Below, in pieces: positions 1-10,068 of a stretch of 64,000 bases of DNA. The stretch covers positions 1,049,483-1,113,482 of the forward strand of contig NZ_CH672414.1 of assembly GCF_000152785.1 (NCBI RefSeq). Direction: 5' to 3'. How positions within the stretch are numbered: position 1 is the first letter of the stretch; the number at the start of each line of letters is the position of its first letter. The notes beneath the pieces were generated by a model. The model was not told where the DNA came from and ran no database searches. It saw nothing but the letters and a program-made list of their open reading frames with translations. A program made the translations under genes and the position numbers. This stretch comes from Yoonia vestfoldensis SKA53. Lineage in GTDB: Bacteria; Pseudomonadota; Alphaproteobacteria; Rhodobacterales; Rhodobacteraceae.

Positions 1-609
1 TTGTCCGATACCCGCGGGATCGAGGACCAAGTCACCTATACTGCGTCGCGGGCCTTTCTGGTGCGCGAGGCGCAGGAAACCCAGCTGGTGATGATCGACG
101 GCATGGTCCAGACCCTGCGTCTGGCCGACCAGCGGCTGTTCACCACACGCTTTGCCGAATTCTCTTATAATGTCGGGGGCTTGCTGGCCCCTGTGACACA
201 GGCGGGGCGGCGGGCATCGCATCTGTCCACTTGGGAGCTGTTGCACCCGACACCCGCGCTTGTCGCCGAAACCGGAAGTTCCGCAGCGCGCATGATCGCG
301 GACGGGCATGACAGGTTCAGCCAATCATTGCTGGGCATGGTGGCGGCGCTGATCGGTTTTGCCACGCTGATGGTGGGCAGCTATAGCCGGTTTGGTGTCT
401 GGCGGCAGATCGTGGCGGCGATTGCGCTGATTGTGGTGGTCAAGGCGCTGGAAACCGCCGGGCTGAACGCAGCACGCGCCGATGCGCAGCTGTGGTTTCT
501 GACCTATCTGCCCGGTGCCGGCGGGTTGGTCATCGTGTGGTGTTTGTTGTTCTGGGCCAGCCGGCCCTATCTGTTCAAGCGCCGCCCCAGCGCAGGGGTG
601 CCCGCATGA
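1..609 (+). CDS. lptF: LptF, LPS export ABC transporter permease (3' part)
   Basis: Partial gene entering from the left edge; the true start lies outside the window. The 202 visible residues are the C-terminal part of a YjgP/YjgQ-family permease (whole proteins are about 370-390 aa): end of the periplasmic domain, then three membrane segments at about residues 106-130, 134-152 and 165-187. With LptG it forms the inner-membrane channel that, driven by LptB, passes lipopolysaccharide to the LptC-LptA bridge. The assignment rests on position directly before lptG, with the stop overlapping the next start (ATGA), as well as on the membrane pattern. Confidence 0.88.
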   Translation: MSDTRGIEDQVTYTASRAFLVREAQETQLVMIDGMVQTLRLADQRLFTTRFAEFSYNVGGLLAPVTQAGRRASHLSTWELLHPTPALVAETGSSAARMIADGHDRFSQSLLGMVAALIGFATLMVGSYSRFGVWRQIVAAIALIVVVKALETAGLNAARADAQLWFLTYLPGAGGLVIVWCLLFWASRPYLFKRRPSAGVPA

Positions 610-1700
610 TCCTGCACCGCTACTTCGCGCGCCGGTTCCTGATGACCTTTCTGGGGGTGCTGGCGGTATTTTTTCTGATCATGCTGTTTCTTGATCTTGT
701 CGAACAATCGCGCCGCTATGCCAGTGCCGAAGCGGGGTTGCGCGACCTGCTGACGCTGACGCTGCTGAATATCCCGCGTGCGATTTACGAAATCCTGCCG
801 CTGATCATGATCCTTGCGGCGATCGGGCTGTTTTTGGGGCTGGCACGGTCATCGGAATTGGTGGTGACACGCGCAGCAGGGCGTTCGGCGCTACGCGCCA
901 TATTGGCACCTTTGGCGGTGGGGCTGTTGATCGGGATCGTTGCGGTTGCAGTGCTGAACCCCATCGTGGCGGCGACATCCAAAGAATACGAGGCCCGCGG
1001 CGGCGCCTTGCGCGGCAATGCCTCGGCCCTGTCGATCGGGTCATCCGGCTTGTGGCTGCGCCAGGGCGCCAGTGACGAACAAACCGTGATCCGCGCGGCA
1101 GGGGCCAATCTGGACGGCACGGTTCTGACCGACGTGACATTCCTGACCTTTACGCCCGATGTCGGGCCTGCGCGGCGCGTCAATGCCGCCTCGGCGGTGC
1201 TGACAGATGGTGCTTGGGTGCTGCGCAATGCCAAGGTCTGGACCTTCGGTGGCACCCTGACGCCAGAAGCAGGGGCCGTCACACAAGCCACAATGCGTAT
1301 CGCGTCAACGCTGACACCCGACCAGATCCGCGACAGTTTCGGCACGCCCTCGTCGATCCCGATCTGGCAATTGCCCGCCTTTATCGACCGGCTGCGCGAG
1401 GCGGGTTTTTCCGCGCAGCGCCATCTGGTCTGGCTGCATAGTGAAATCGCACAGCCGGTATTCCTGATGGCGATGGTGATGATCGGGGCCAGTTTCACGA
1501 TCCGCCACCAGCGCGGCGGGCGCACAGGGCTGGCGGTGATGACAGCCATCTTGCTGGCCTTTGTGATCTATTTTATCCGCAATTTCGCGCAGGTGCTGGG
1601 CGAGAACGGGCAATTGCCCGCCGCCTTGGCCGCATGGGCGCCACCGCTGGCGGCGATGGCGCTGTCGCTTGGCATCTTGCTGCATAACGAGGACGGCTGA
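606..1700 (+). CDS. lptG: LptG, LPS export ABC transporter permease
   Basis: 364 aa, a full-length YjgP/YjgQ permease. The start at 606 (MILHRYFARRFL) overlaps the lptF stop by four bases; a longer in-frame ORF from 492 lies inside lptF and is rejected. Membrane segments occur near residues 8-30, 58-80 and 100-122, followed by the periplasmic jelly-roll domain and three C-terminal segments. Partner of LptF in the LptBFG complex. The stop overlaps the lptD start by one base, so translation of the three lpt genes is probably coupled. Confidence 0.93.
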   Translation: MILHRYFARRFLMTFLGVLAVFFLIMLFLDLVEQSRRYASAEAGLRDLLTLTLLNIPRAIYEILPLIMILAAIGLFLGLARSSELVVTRAAGRSALRAILAPLAVGLLIGIVAVAVLNPIVAATSKEYEARGGALRGNASALSIGSSGLWLRQGASDEQTVIRAAGANLDGTVLTDVTFLTFTPDVGPARRVNAASAVLTDGAWVLRNAKVWTFGGTLTPEAGAVTQATMRIASTLTPDQIRDSFGTPSSIPIWQLPAFIDRLREAGFSAQRHLVWLHSEIAQPVFLMAMVMIGASFTIRHQRGGRTGLAVMTAILLAFVIYFIRNFAQVLGENGQLPAALAAWAPPLAAMALSLGILLHNEDG

Positions 1701-3805
1701 TGCGCTGGCTGGTCCTGATCCTGCTGCTGCTGCCGCAGGTGGCGCGCGCACAGAACGTGGCAACGCTGGTCGCGGATCATGTCACGCTATCGGCCGATGA
1801 CCGGCTGATCGCCAGCGGCAATGTCGTGGCGTTTTTCGATGGCACCCGGCTGCGCGCCAGCCAGATCATCTATGACCGCAGCGCCGACCGGCTGATCATC
1901 ACTGGCCCGATCACCTTGCAGGATGCGGCGGGCGATGTGCTGACCGCTGACAGTGGCGATCTGGACCCACGGCTGGAAAACGGCATCTTGCTGGGGGCGC
2001 GGATCGTGCTGGACCAGCAATTGCAACTGGCCGCCAACCAGATCGACCGGCGCGACGGGCGGTATTTGCAACTCTATCGCAGCACGGCGTCATCCTGCCG
2101 GGTCTGTGGCACCCGCGCGCCTTTGTGGGAAATCCGCGCTGAAAAGGTGACGCATGACACGCTGGAACAACAGCTATATTTCGAAAACGCCACCTTTCTT
2201 GTGCGCGGCCTGCCCTTGTTCTGGCTGCCCGCCATGCGCCTACCCGATCCGACACTGGACCGCGCGACGGGGTTCTTGATACCGCGCCAGCGCAGCACCA
2301 GCCAATTGGGCACCGGGATCAAGCTGCCCTATTTCATCACGCTGGGCGATCATGCCGATATGACCCTGTCGCCTTATGTCTCGGCGCAGACGCGCACAAT
2401 GGAACTGGAACTGCGCCGCGCCTTTGCCAGCGGATCAGTGACGGTTCGCGGTGCGGTCAGCGATGACACGTTGCAAGACGATCTGCGGTCTTATCTGTTC
2501 GCCACTGGCTCGTTCAGCCTGCCCGACAACTACAAGCTGCAATTCAATGTCGAAACCGTGTCCGACAAAGCCTATCTGCTGGATTACGATTATGACGACA
2601 AAGACCGGCTGGAAAGCGGGCTGAGCCTTGTGCGCGTCACCAACACCAGTCTGAACGAATTGCGGTTCAGCTATTTCCAGACCCTGCGCGAGGTTGAAAC
2701 CAACGCATCGCTGCCGCCGATCATCGGCGAGGTGCGGCGCGAGGCCCGCATGCAGCCCGGTTTTGGCGGCACGCTGAGCTATGCGACCAGCATCGATACC
2801 GCCTATCGCCCCGATACCACCGATGGCAGCGCGGGGCGTGATGTGACCCGCGCGGGCGGGCGCGCGGATTGGCGGCGCGACGTGATCTTGCCGGGCGGGT
2901 TTGTGGCCACGGCACAGACCGGCCTGCGCGGCGATATCTATCAGGTGCGCGACGACAGCGCCTATCCCGGCACCGATCTGCGCCTTGTGCCCAGCGGCTT
3001 GGCCACCTTGCGCTGGCCGCTCGCGCGGCAGGTGGGGGCGCGGCAGCGGGTGGCGCGGCATCTGATCGAACCCACGCTGACGCTCAGCTGGGCCGCGGTT
3101 CATGGCGCATCCCCCCCCAACGAGGACAGCACCCGCAGCGAATTTGACCCCGCCAACCTGTTCGATCGCAGCCGTTTCACCGGGCAGGACGCGGTCGAAA
3201 CCGGCACCCAATTGGCTGCAGGGCTGACATGGACACGGCTGGGACCGGCGGGCGGCGCGTCGTCGCTAACCTTCGGGCGGGTGTTTCGCGACCGCGCGCA
3301 GCCGGATTTCACGCCCTCCTCTGGTCTGGACGGCACGGATTCGGATTGGCTGGTGTCGGGGCAATATACGACAGCGGGCGGGTTCTTGATCGAATTGCGC
3401 GGGCTGTTCGACGACGATATCGAAACCACCCGCACCGATGGCCGCGCCCGCTGGAGCAACGAGCGTCTTGCCGTCGGGGCGACCTATATCTGGCAGGGAC
3501 GCGATCAGGCCGAAAACCGGTTTGACACGATTTCGGAATGGACGCTGGATAGCGGTTTCCAGCTGACCGAGACGCTGCGGATGTCGGCGGATGCGCGCTA
3601 TAACGTGGCGGCTGACCGGCCGGTGCAGGCAGGCTTGGGTTTCACTTGGCAAAACGAATGTGTGACCCTCGCGGTTTCCGCCTCGCGCCGGTACACGGCA
3701 TCCACTAGTGTTGATCCGACCACCACTTTTGGGCTAGTCGGATCATTGTCGGGGTTTTCCACCGGTCGGTCCGCCAAAGGCCCCGCCGCCCAATGCCGGC
3801 AATGA
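1700..3805 (+). CDS. lptD: LptD, outer-membrane LPS assembly protein
   Basis: 701 aa. Signal peptide at residues 1-18 (ends ARA before QN), an OstA/LptA-like beta domain in about the next 110 residues, then the long LptD beta-barrel domain with alternating aromatic strands. Cysteines are near residues 133 and 136, near 653, and at the extreme C-terminus; family members use inter-domain disulfides, but the pairing here is inferred. Inserts LPS into the outer leaflet. Placed after lptFG and before surA, whose product is a known LptD folding chaperone in other bacteria, so the operon groups a client with its chaperone. Confidence 0.93.
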   Translation: MRWLVLILLLLPQVARAQNVATLVADHVTLSADDRLIASGNVVAFFDGTRLRASQIIYDRSADRLIITGPITLQDAAGDVLTADSGDLDPRLENGILLGARIVLDQQLQLAANQIDRRDGRYLQLYRSTASSCRVCGTRAPLWEIRAEKVTHDTLEQQLYFENATFLVRGLPLFWLPAMRLPDPTLDRATGFLIPRQRSTSQLGTGIKLPYFITLGDHADMTLSPYVSAQTRTMELELRRAFASGSVTVRGAVSDDTLQDDLRSYLFATGSFSLPDNYKLQFNVETVSDKAYLLDYDYDDKDRLESGLSLVRVTNTSLNELRFSYFQTLREVETNASLPPIIGEVRREARMQPGFGGTLSYATSIDTAYRPDTTDGSAGRDVTRAGGRADWRRDVILPGGFVATAQTGLRGDIYQVRDDSAYPGTDLRLVPSGLATLRWPLARQVGARQRVARHLIEPTLTLSWAAVHGASPPNEDSTRSEFDPANLFDRSRFTGQDAVETGTQLAAGLTWTRLGPAGGASSLTFGRVFRDRAQPDFTPSSGLDGTDSDWLVSGQYTTAGGFLIELRGLFDDDIETTRTDGRARWSNERLAVGATYIWQGRDQAENRFDTISEWTLDSGFQLTETLRMSADARYNVAADRPVQAGLGFTWQNECVTLAVSASRRYTASTSVDPTTTFGLVGSLSGFSTGRSAKGPAAQCRQ

Positions 3806-3822
3806 CAAGAAAAGAGGACCGC

Positions 3823-5040
3823 ATGCGTGCATTTTCGACTTGGACTGCCGTTCTGGCGCTGGCGCTGGGCCTTGGTCAGCCTGCGACCGCGCAGAACCAA
3901 TTTGCCCCCGCGATCACGGTGAACGAACGTGTCATCACGCAATATGAGCTGACCCAGCGCATCCGCCTGCTCGAGGTGTTTGGCACCCGTGGCGATATCG
4001 CACAGGCCGCGCGTGACGCGCTGATCGCGGACCGGCTCAAGCAGCAGGAAATCGACCGCGTCGGGCTGCAGGTCCCGCCAGAGGCGATCAATGCCGCGCT
4101 GGATGAATTCGCGGGCCGTGCCGATATGGATCTGGCGCAATTCAATGCAATGTTGGCACAGAACGGCGTCGATGCCGTTACTTTGCGCGATTTTGTCAGC
4201 ATCGGCGTCACATGGCGTGAATATGTCCGCGCGCGGTTCAACCGCGAGGTCACCGTGACCGATGCCGATATCGCGCGCGCGCAGGGCCAGATCGGCCGCG
4301 CCACCAGCGAGATGGAGGTCTTGCTCAACGAAATCATCATCGCCGCCCCGCCAGAGATGGCCGACCGCGCCGCACAGGCCGCCGACCAGATTGCGCAGAT
4401 GCGGTCCTTTGCCGATTTCGAGGCTGCCGCGCGGCAGGTGTCGGCGCTGCCATCGCGCGACCAGGGCGGGCAGCTGGATTGGTTGCCGATTGCGAATTAT
4501 CCGCCACAATTGCAAAGCCTGATCCTTGATCTGGACACTGGCGAAGTGACCGAACCGATCATGATCCCCAACGGGATCGCGCTGTTCCAGATGCGTGGCA
4601 AGCGCGAGGCCCTGCGCCCCGCCGCCGCCCCTGCCAGCATTGATTACGCCGCCTATTTCATTGCCGGTGGCCAGAGCGATGCAGCCCTGCAAATGGCCCG
4701 CGATATCGCCAATAATGTCGATACCTGTGATGATTTATACGGTGTCGCGCGCAACCGGCCCGCCGATGTGCTGGACCGCCGCACCCTGCCGCCTGCCGAG
4801 ATCGCACAGGATATCGCGCTGGAACTCGCCCGGCTTGACCCGAATGAAGTATCCACCAACCTCACCCGCGATAATGGCCAGACGCTGGTGTTTTTGATGC
4901 TGTGCCAGCGCAATGCGGCCGGTGCGGCAGAAACCGACCCCGACGCGCTGCGCAACCAGATCCGCGGGCAACGCCTGACAACGCTGGCCGATGCGCTGGT
5001 CGAGGATCTGCGCGCGCAGGCTGTGATCGTCGCACGATGA
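3823..5040 (+). CDS. surA: SurA-type periplasmic peptidyl-prolyl isomerase/chaperone
   Basis: 405 aa from ATG 3823, chosen over an in-frame ATG at 3793 because AAGAGGA precedes it at proper spacing and a signal peptide follows immediately (cleavage near residue 23, QPATA before QN). SurA N-terminal helical domain, then one parvulin-type (rotamase) domain at about residues 165-265, then a C-terminal helix. E. coli SurA has two parvulin domains, so this is the shorter alphaproteobacterial form. Helps outer-membrane proteins such as LptD fold. Stop overlaps the pdxA start (ATGA). Confidence 0.88.
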   Translation: MRAFSTWTAVLALALGLGQPATAQNQFAPAITVNERVITQYELTQRIRLLEVFGTRGDIAQAARDALIADRLKQQEIDRVGLQVPPEAINAALDEFAGRADMDLAQFNAMLAQNGVDAVTLRDFVSIGVTWREYVRARFNREVTVTDADIARAQGQIGRATSEMEVLLNEIIIAAPPEMADRAAQAADQIAQMRSFADFEAAARQVSALPSRDQGGQLDWLPIANYPPQLQSLILDLDTGEVTEPIMIPNGIALFQMRGKREALRPAAAPASIDYAAYFIAGGQSDAALQMARDIANNVDTCDDLYGVARNRPADVLDRRTLPPAEIAQDIALELARLDPNEVSTNLTRDNGQTLVFLMLCQRNAAGAAETDPDALRNQIRGQRLTTLADALVEDLRAQAVIVAR

Positions 5041-6053
5041 AACCCATTGCGATCAGCTGCGGCGAACCGGCAGGGATCGGGCCGGAAGTCGCGGCCAAGG
5101 CCTGGGCTGCACTGCGCCATGATCTGCCGATGGTCTGGATCGGGGATCCCGCGCATCTGCCTGCTGGCACGCCGGTGCGGGTTGTGGACGACCTGAACGG
5201 CATCACCCCTGATGCAATGGCCGTGCTGGCGCGCAATTTCGGCAGCCCCGCTATCGCAGGCCAGCCCAACCCTGCCCATGCACAAGGCGTCATTGACGCG
5301 ATTGCCACCGGGGTGGATCTGGTCCGCTCCGGTCAGGCCAGTGCGATCTGTACCGCGCCGATCCACAAGGCCGCGCTGATCGCGGGCGCGGGTTTCGCCT
5401 ATCCGGGCCATACAGAATATCTGGCGGCATTGGCGGGGGTGGACCGCGTGGTGATGATGCTGGCCTGCGAGGGGCTGCGCGTTGTGCCAGCGACGATCCA
5501 TATCTCGCTGGAGAAGGTGCCGGAAACACTGACGGCAACCTTGCTGACCGATACGATCCTGATCACCCATGCCGCCCTGCGCCGCCAGTTCGGGATTGCG
5601 GCCCCCCGCATCGCGGTGGCAGGGCTGAACCCACATGCGGGCGAGGATGGCAAGATGGGGGATGAGGAGATCACAACCATCACCCCCGTGCTGGACGCGC
5701 TGCGCGCCGAAGGCTTGGATATTTCCGGCCCCCATTCTGCCGATACGATGTTTCATGCCGCCGCCCGCGCGCGCTATGACGTGGCGATCTGCATGTATCA
5801 CGATCAGGCCCTGATCCCGATCAAGACCATCGATTTCGCGGGCGGCGTGAATATCACGCTGGGCCTGCCGTTGATCCGCACCTCGCCCGATCATGGCACG
5901 GCGTTTGACATTGCGGGCCTTGGCGTCGCGGACCCTGCGTCAATGATCGCGGCGTTGCGGCAAGCCGAGAGGATGGCAAAAAACGTTGATGCCTCCGGCG
6001 GGGATCACCCTGATTTGCCGCAGGCAATTCACGGCGCTCGGAAGATGGCATGA
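5037..6053 (+). CDS. pdxA: 4-hydroxythreonine-4-phosphate dehydrogenase PdxA
   Basis: 338 aa, typical length. Catalyses NAD-dependent oxidation of 4-phosphohydroxy-L-threonine in the DXP-dependent route to pyridoxal phosphate. Family motifs seen: GEPAGIGPE near the N-terminus, [38 protein letters not shown] and [10 protein letters not shown]; the conserved histidines are the metal ligands known for the family. Start 5037 overlaps the surA stop by four bases and its own stop overlaps rsmA the same way. The order surA-pdxA-rsmA is also found in E. coli. Confidence 0.96.
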   Translation: MKPIAISCGEPAGIGPEVAAKAWAALRHDLPMVWIGDPAHLPAGTPVRVVDDLNGITPDAMAVLARNFGSPAIAGQPNPAHAQGVIDAIATGVDLVRSGQASAICTAPIHKAALIAGAGFAYPGHTEYLAALAGVDRVVMMLACEGLRVVPATIHISLEKVPETLTATLLTDTILITHAALRRQFGIAAPRIAVAGLNPHAGEDGKMGDEEITTITPVLDALRAEGLDISGPHSADTMFHAAARARYDVAICMYHDQALIPIKTIDFAGGVNITLGLPLIRTSPDHGTAFDIAGLGVADPASMIAALRQAERMAKNVDASGGDHPDLPQAIHGARKMA

Positions 6054-6895
6054 GCGGGATTGACGATCTGCCGCCACTGCGCGAGGTGATTGCGCGCTAT
6101 GACCTGGCGCCGAAGAAATCATTGGGGCAAAATTTTCTTCTGGATCTGAACCTGACCGCGCGCATCGCGCGGCTGGCAGGGGATCTGGCGGGGGCCGATG
6201 TGCTGGAGATCGGCCCCGGCCCCGGCGGGTTGACGCGCGGCTTGTTGGCGTCCGGCGCGCGCCGGGTGCTGGCGATCGAGAAAGACCCCCGCTGCCTGCC
6301 CGCCCTAGCCGAGATAGCCGCCCGCTTTCCGGGCCGTTTGCAGGTGATCGAAGGCGATGCGCTGGCGATTGATCCGCTGGAATATCTGCAAGCCCCGATC
6401 AAGGTGGCCGCCAACCTGCCCTATAATGTCGGGACAGAATTGCTGGTGCGCTGGCTGACGCCGCAGGTCTGGCCGCCGTTTTGGGATAGCCTGACGCTGA
6501 TGTTCCAGCGCGAGGTCGCGGAACGCATCGTGGCCCAGCCCGGTGGCAAAGCTTACGGGCGGCTGGCGCTGCTGGCGCAATGGCGCGCGGATGCGAAAAT
6601 CGTGATGAACCTGCCGCCCGAGGTATTCAGCCCGCCGCCCAAGGTGCATTCGGCGGTCGTCCATCTGACCGCCCTGCCCGCGCCGCGCTATCCCGCCGAC
6701 CCGGCCGTGTTGAACATGGTAGTGGCTGCCGCGTTCAACCAGCGCCGCAAGATGCTGCGCTCGGCGCTGAAATCCGTCAGCCCCGCGATCGAGGATCATT
6801 TGCAAGAGGTCGGCATCAAGCCGACAGAACGCGCCGAACAGGTCGGGCTAGAGGCGTTTTGTGCGCTGGCGCGCAGCCTGAAAGCCGCGCGCTAG
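6050..6895 (+). CDS. rsmA: 16S rRNA dimethyladenosine transferase RsmA (KsgA)
   Basis: 281 aa. Dimethylates two adjacent adenosines in the 3' terminal hairpin of 16S rRNA late in 30S assembly. The S-adenosylmethionine motif EIGPGPGG is at residues 53-60, the LGQNFL signature at 25-30, and the catalytic NLPY motif near residue 122. ATGA overlap with pdxA marks the last gene of the operon. It ends with TAG, and converges with the DUF4167 gene after three bases, leaving no room for an independent terminator. Confidence 0.97.
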   Translation: MSGIDDLPPLREVIARYDLAPKKSLGQNFLLDLNLTARIARLAGDLAGADVLEIGPGPGGLTRGLLASGARRVLAIEKDPRCLPALAEIAARFPGRLQVIEGDALAIDPLEYLQAPIKVAANLPYNVGTELLVRWLTPQVWPPFWDSLTLMFQREVAERIVAQPGGKAYGRLALLAQWRADAKIVMNLPPEVFSPPPKVHSAVVHLTALPAPRYPADPAVLNMVVAAAFNQRRKMLRSALKSVSPAIEDHLQEVGIKPTERAEQVGLEAFCALARSLKAAR

Positions 6896-6898
6896 GGT

Positions 6899-7444
6899 CT
6901 ATTCGGCAGCTTCGGGCGTTGTTGCAGCGCCGTCGCGGTTGTCGGGGCGCGGCTTGCGCGGGGCGCGGGGCTTGCGCGCACGCTGTTGCGGCTTTTCTTC
7001 GGGGGTTTCGACCAGACCCGCATCGGGGCCTTGCGCGCCCAGATCATCGGTCTCGCGCGGGTCGGGGCGCTCAACGGCAGCAGGCTGGTCATTGCCGGCT
7101 TGTTCTTGTGCCTGCATCCGGTCGTTGCGTTCCTTGTCGCGTTCGGCCTGCCGTTCGCGGTTCTGCGCTTCGAGTTCGTCGCGGCGCTGGTCAACCTCGC
7201 GCTGCGCTTCGGCCAGAAGACGGGTGTAATGTTCAGCATGCTGGGCAAAGTTTTCCGCATTCACCCGGTCATTGGACAATTGCGCATCGCGGTGCAGCTG
7301 GTTGTATTTTTCAATGATCTGCTGGGGCGTGCCGCGCACCTTGCCATCGGGTCCCGAGCTTTCGAAAACGCGGTTGATGATGTTTCCGCCCGAAGGACGT
7401 GGCGTGCGGTTCTTGTTGCGCGACCGTGACTTGGATGATCTCAT
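6899..7444 (-). CDS. DUF4167 domain protein
   Basis: 181 aa from ATG 7444; the longer upstream ORF has no family similarity. The conserved DUF4167 region is at the N-terminus: a basic start (RSSKSRSRNKNRTPRPSG), then NIINRVFESSGPDGKVRGT and QIIEKYNQLHRDAQL, ending with an ARLL-like stretch near residue 75. After it comes a charged coiled-coil-like segment rich in R, E and Q and a low-complexity basic/proline tail. The family is widespread in alphaproteobacteria and follows prmC; the basic composition suggests RNA or ribosome contact, but that is inference. Function unknown. Confidence 0.85.
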   Translation of the reverse strand: MRSSKSRSRNKNRTPRPSGGNIINRVFESSGPDGKVRGTPQQIIEKYNQLHRDAQLSNDRVNAENFAQHAEHYTRLLAEAQREVDQRRDELEAQNRERQAERDKERNDRMQAQEQAGNDQPAAVERPDPRETDDLGAQGPDAGLVETPEEKPQQRARKPRAPRKPRPDNRDGAATTPEAAE

Positions 7445-7656
7445 TGATATGCTTTCGAGCCTTTGGCAGACCTTGCGCTGGCGCTGTATCGCGCAGCGGC
7501 GCGTCATTGATGTGGTGGCCTTGGAATGTTTTGGCAACTGATCGGAGAGAGAATAATACTCTCGTACCCATCCGATACACCGCACTAAGCATGGCAGGCC
7601 CGGCAAGACAAGTCAAAATTGCCGTCACCTGCCAGAATAGCGGCCAAGCGCCGCGA

Positions 7657-8490
7657 TCAGGCCGCAGCTGCGCCCCAGCGCCCGGCGATCCCGCGGTCGC
7701 GTCCGTCCAGATCGGGGATCACGCGCAGGTCGGTGAACCCCGCCGCGCGCAACAGGGCGCTGACATCTGACGCCTGTGTCGGCCCGATTTCCACGATCAA
7801 CCGACCGCCCGGTGCCAGATGCGCCCCTGCCCCCGCCGCGATGATCCGGTAGTACGACAGCCCGTCAGCACCGTCGGTCAGGGCCAGATGCGGCTCGTGC
7901 AGGCGCACCTCGGGTTGCAGGCCGGCCATTTCGGTTGCCGCGATATAGGGCGGGTTCGACACGATCAGATCAAAGCTGCCAGTGACGGCGGTGAACCAGT
8001 CGGACCTGACCAATGTCGCGCGCTGATCCAGCCCAAGCGCGCTGCGGTTCTGCGCCGCCACCGCCAATGCGGCATCCGACAGATCGACGCCCAGCCCTGT
8101 CGCCTGCGGACGCGCCGCCAGCAGCGACAACAAGATGCAGCCTGATCCGGTGCCAAGGTCCAGAACATGCGCGAAAGGGTCTGCCAAAGCCGCTGTCACG
8201 ATGGCTTCGGTGTCAGGGCGCGGGTCCAGCACATCGGGTGTCACGATGAAGCGGTGGTCATAAAAGTCGCGGTAGCCCAGCAGATGCGACAAGGGCGCGC
8301 GCGCGGCACGGCGCGCCACGAGCGCGGCAAAATGCGCGCTATCCCCCGTCACATGCGCCCAGATCAGGCGCGATTCGTGACCGGGGTCCCCGACCCCGGC
8401 TGCGCCAAGCTGCGCATGACCCTGGTTCATGGCCGCCTGATCTGCCGCCGTCATATCCCAGAACCGCCCACCTGCGAAAAATCCGCTCAC
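7657..8490 (-). CDS. prmC: Release-factor glutamine methyltransferase PrmC
   Basis: 277 aa. Methylates the glutamine of the GGQ motif in RF1 and RF2. N-terminal helical domain, SAM-binding motif DLGTGSGC near residue 112, and the catalytic NPPY near residue 178. The start overlaps the stop of prfA by four bases, so enzyme and substrate are made from one transcript, as in many bacteria. The next gene on this strand is DUF4167, 212 bases away. Confidence 0.96.
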   Translation of the reverse strand: MSGFFAGGRFWDMTAADQAAMNQGHAQLGAAGVGDPGHESRLIWAHVTGDSAHFAALVARRAARAPLSHLLGYRDFYDHRFIVTPDVLDPRPDTEAIVTAALADPFAHVLDLGTGSGCILLSLLAARPQATGLGVDLSDAALAVAAQNRSALGLDQRATLVRSDWFTAVTGSFDLIVSNPPYIAATEMAGLQPEVRLHEPHLALTDGADGLSYYRIIAAGAGAHLAPGGRLIVEIGPTQASDVSALLRAAGFTDLRVIPDLDGRDRGIAGRWGAAAA

Positions 8491-9542
8491 GCGCCCATCT
8501 CGGCCAAAAGCGCTGCCTGCGCTTCGGATTGCAGCGCGTCGATGATCGTATCCAGATCGCCCGCCATCACCTGCCCCAGCGAATAAAGTGTGAGGTTGAT
8601 CCGGTGATCGGTCAGCCGCCCTTGGGGGAAATTATAGGTGCGGATACGCTCAGATCGGTCGCCCGACCCGACCTGCGCTTTGCGATCGGCCGATCTTTCG
8701 CCATCGATCCGCTGGCGTTCCAGATCGAACAGCCGCGTTTTCAGCACTTGCATCGCGATTTCACGGTTGCGGTGCTGCGATTTTTCCGCGCTGACCACGA
8801 TCAAGCCGGTCGGGATATGCAAGATCCGCACCGCCGAATCGGTGGTGTTGACATGCTGGCCGCCCGATCCGCTGGCGCGCATCGTATCGATGCGCAGGTC
8901 ATTCGGATTGATCTGGATATCAACATCCTGCGCCTCGGGCAAAACGGCGACGGTGGCGGCGGATGTATGAATGCGCCCGCCGCTTTCGGTTTCAGGCACG
9001 CGCTGGACACGGTGAACACCGCTTTCGTATTTCAGCCGGGCGAACACACCTTCACCCGCGACGCGCGCCACGACCTCCTTGATCCCGCCCAATTCGGTCT
9101 GGCTCTGCTCGAGGATCTCGAAGCGCCAGCCCATGTTTTCGGCATAGCGTTGATACATCCGCAACAGATCGCCCGCAAAAAGCGACGCCTCGTCCCCGCC
9201 GGTGCCAGGGCGGATTTCGAGCAAGGCAGGGCGCGCATCGGCGGCATCTTTCGGCAGCAGCGCCAGTTGCACGGCATGCTCGGATGCGGCCAGCGCGGCC
9301 TTCAGCTCCGGCAGCTCATCTTCGGCCAGCGCGCGCATTTCGGGGTCTTTGAGCAACGCCTGCGTATCAATCATCTGCGCCAACAGGTCCTTATAGGCGG
9401 TCACTGTGTCCACCACGGGGCGCAATTCGGCATATTCGCGCCCAAGGGCCGCGATATCCCCGCCATGGGCGGCATCCGACATCTTGGCTTCCAGAAACCG
9501 GAAACGGTCGATGATCTGTTCGATTTTGTCAGCGGCTATCAT
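8487..9542 (-). CDS. prfA: Peptide chain release factor 1
   Basis: 351 aa. Terminates translation at UAA and UAG. The GGQ motif (SGSGGQHVN) lies near residue 226, and the codon-reading PxT element is seen as PETE in the [14 protein letters not shown] segment. Length matches RF1; RF2 would lack this context. The gene matters to another feature in this window: an intact RF1 argues against TAG being reassigned as a sense codon in this organism. Confidence 0.97.
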   Translation of the reverse strand: MIAADKIEQIIDRFRFLEAKMSDAAHGGDIAALGREYAELRPVVDTVTAYKDLLAQMIDTQALLKDPEMRALAEDELPELKAALAASEHAVQLALLPKDAADARPALLEIRPGTGGDEASLFAGDLLRMYQRYAENMGWRFEILEQSQTELGGIKEVVARVAGEGVFARLKYESGVHRVQRVPETESGGRIHTSAATVAVLPEAQDVDIQINPNDLRIDTMRASGSGGQHVNTTDSAVRILHIPTGLIVVSAEKSQHRNREIAMQVLKTRLFDLERQRIDGERSADRKAQVGSGDRSERIRTYNFPQGRLTDHRINLTLYSLGQVMAGDLDTIIDALQSEAQAALLAEMGA

Positions 9543-9560
9543 GGCGCCCCGATTGGCCGA

Positions 9561-10007
9561 TCAAGGGGCCGTGGTCAAGGGGCCAAGCTGGTCCAGCCAA
9601 TCCAGCACCCGCGCGCGGTTCACCCCCATATCCGCTTGACCAAAGGTCAGACGGCCATGGATTACCAGCAAATCGCCCTGCACCGCGACGGTTGTGTGGT
9701 CGGGAAAACCCCAGATCAGCGACCGTGTCTGATAGGTCATCATCCCCGCATCCACACTGCCCGCGATGGCCCGCGTGCGCGGTGTGGCGCGCGCGATGGT
9801 GTCAATTGCAGCCAGTACCTGCGCTGGGTCAGCGGTGATCTGGCGGACCGCCATGAACCCGCCGGTGGCCATCACATCGCCCGCAGATGCAACCGCGGCG
9901 ATCTGATGCCAACGCGCAGCATCGGTCGGGGCAAGACGCACATAGGCCATCAGCCCAAGGATCACGATGCCCAGAACCACCAAGGCGCGGACCATGATGG
10001 TCAGCAT
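9561..10007 (-). CDS. DUF1499 domain protein
   Basis: 148 aa from ATG 10007 (alternatives: ATG 9995, or 10055). One N-terminal membrane segment or signal anchor (RALVVLGIVILGLMAY), then the DUF1499 region with DMGVNRARVLDWLDQL at the C-terminus and a conserved YQTRSLIWGFPDHTTV core. Lies 18 bases upstream of prfA on the same strand. The family is uncharacterised, exported or membrane-anchored, and common in Rhodobacterales. Start choice is uncertain because no strong ribosome-binding site is visible. Confidence 0.7.
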   Translation of the reverse strand: MLTIMVRALVVLGIVILGLMAYVRLAPTDAARWHQIAAVASAGDVMATGGFMAVRQITADPAQVLAAIDTIARATPRTRAIAGSVDAGMMTYQTRSLIWGFPDHTTVAVQGDLLVIHGRLTFGQADMGVNRARVLDWLDQLGPLTTAP

Positions 10008-10068
10008 CGGACAGCGCTTTGCGCCATGGCCACACAGCACAAGCATCGTGTACATTCAAAAAATAACA

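Noticed and set aside
5991..6005. A 15-base exact match to the head of the dispersed element (GCCTCCGGCGGGGAT)
   Set aside because: It lies in pdxA and encodes the family residues ASGGD in frame; chance identity in GC-rich code.
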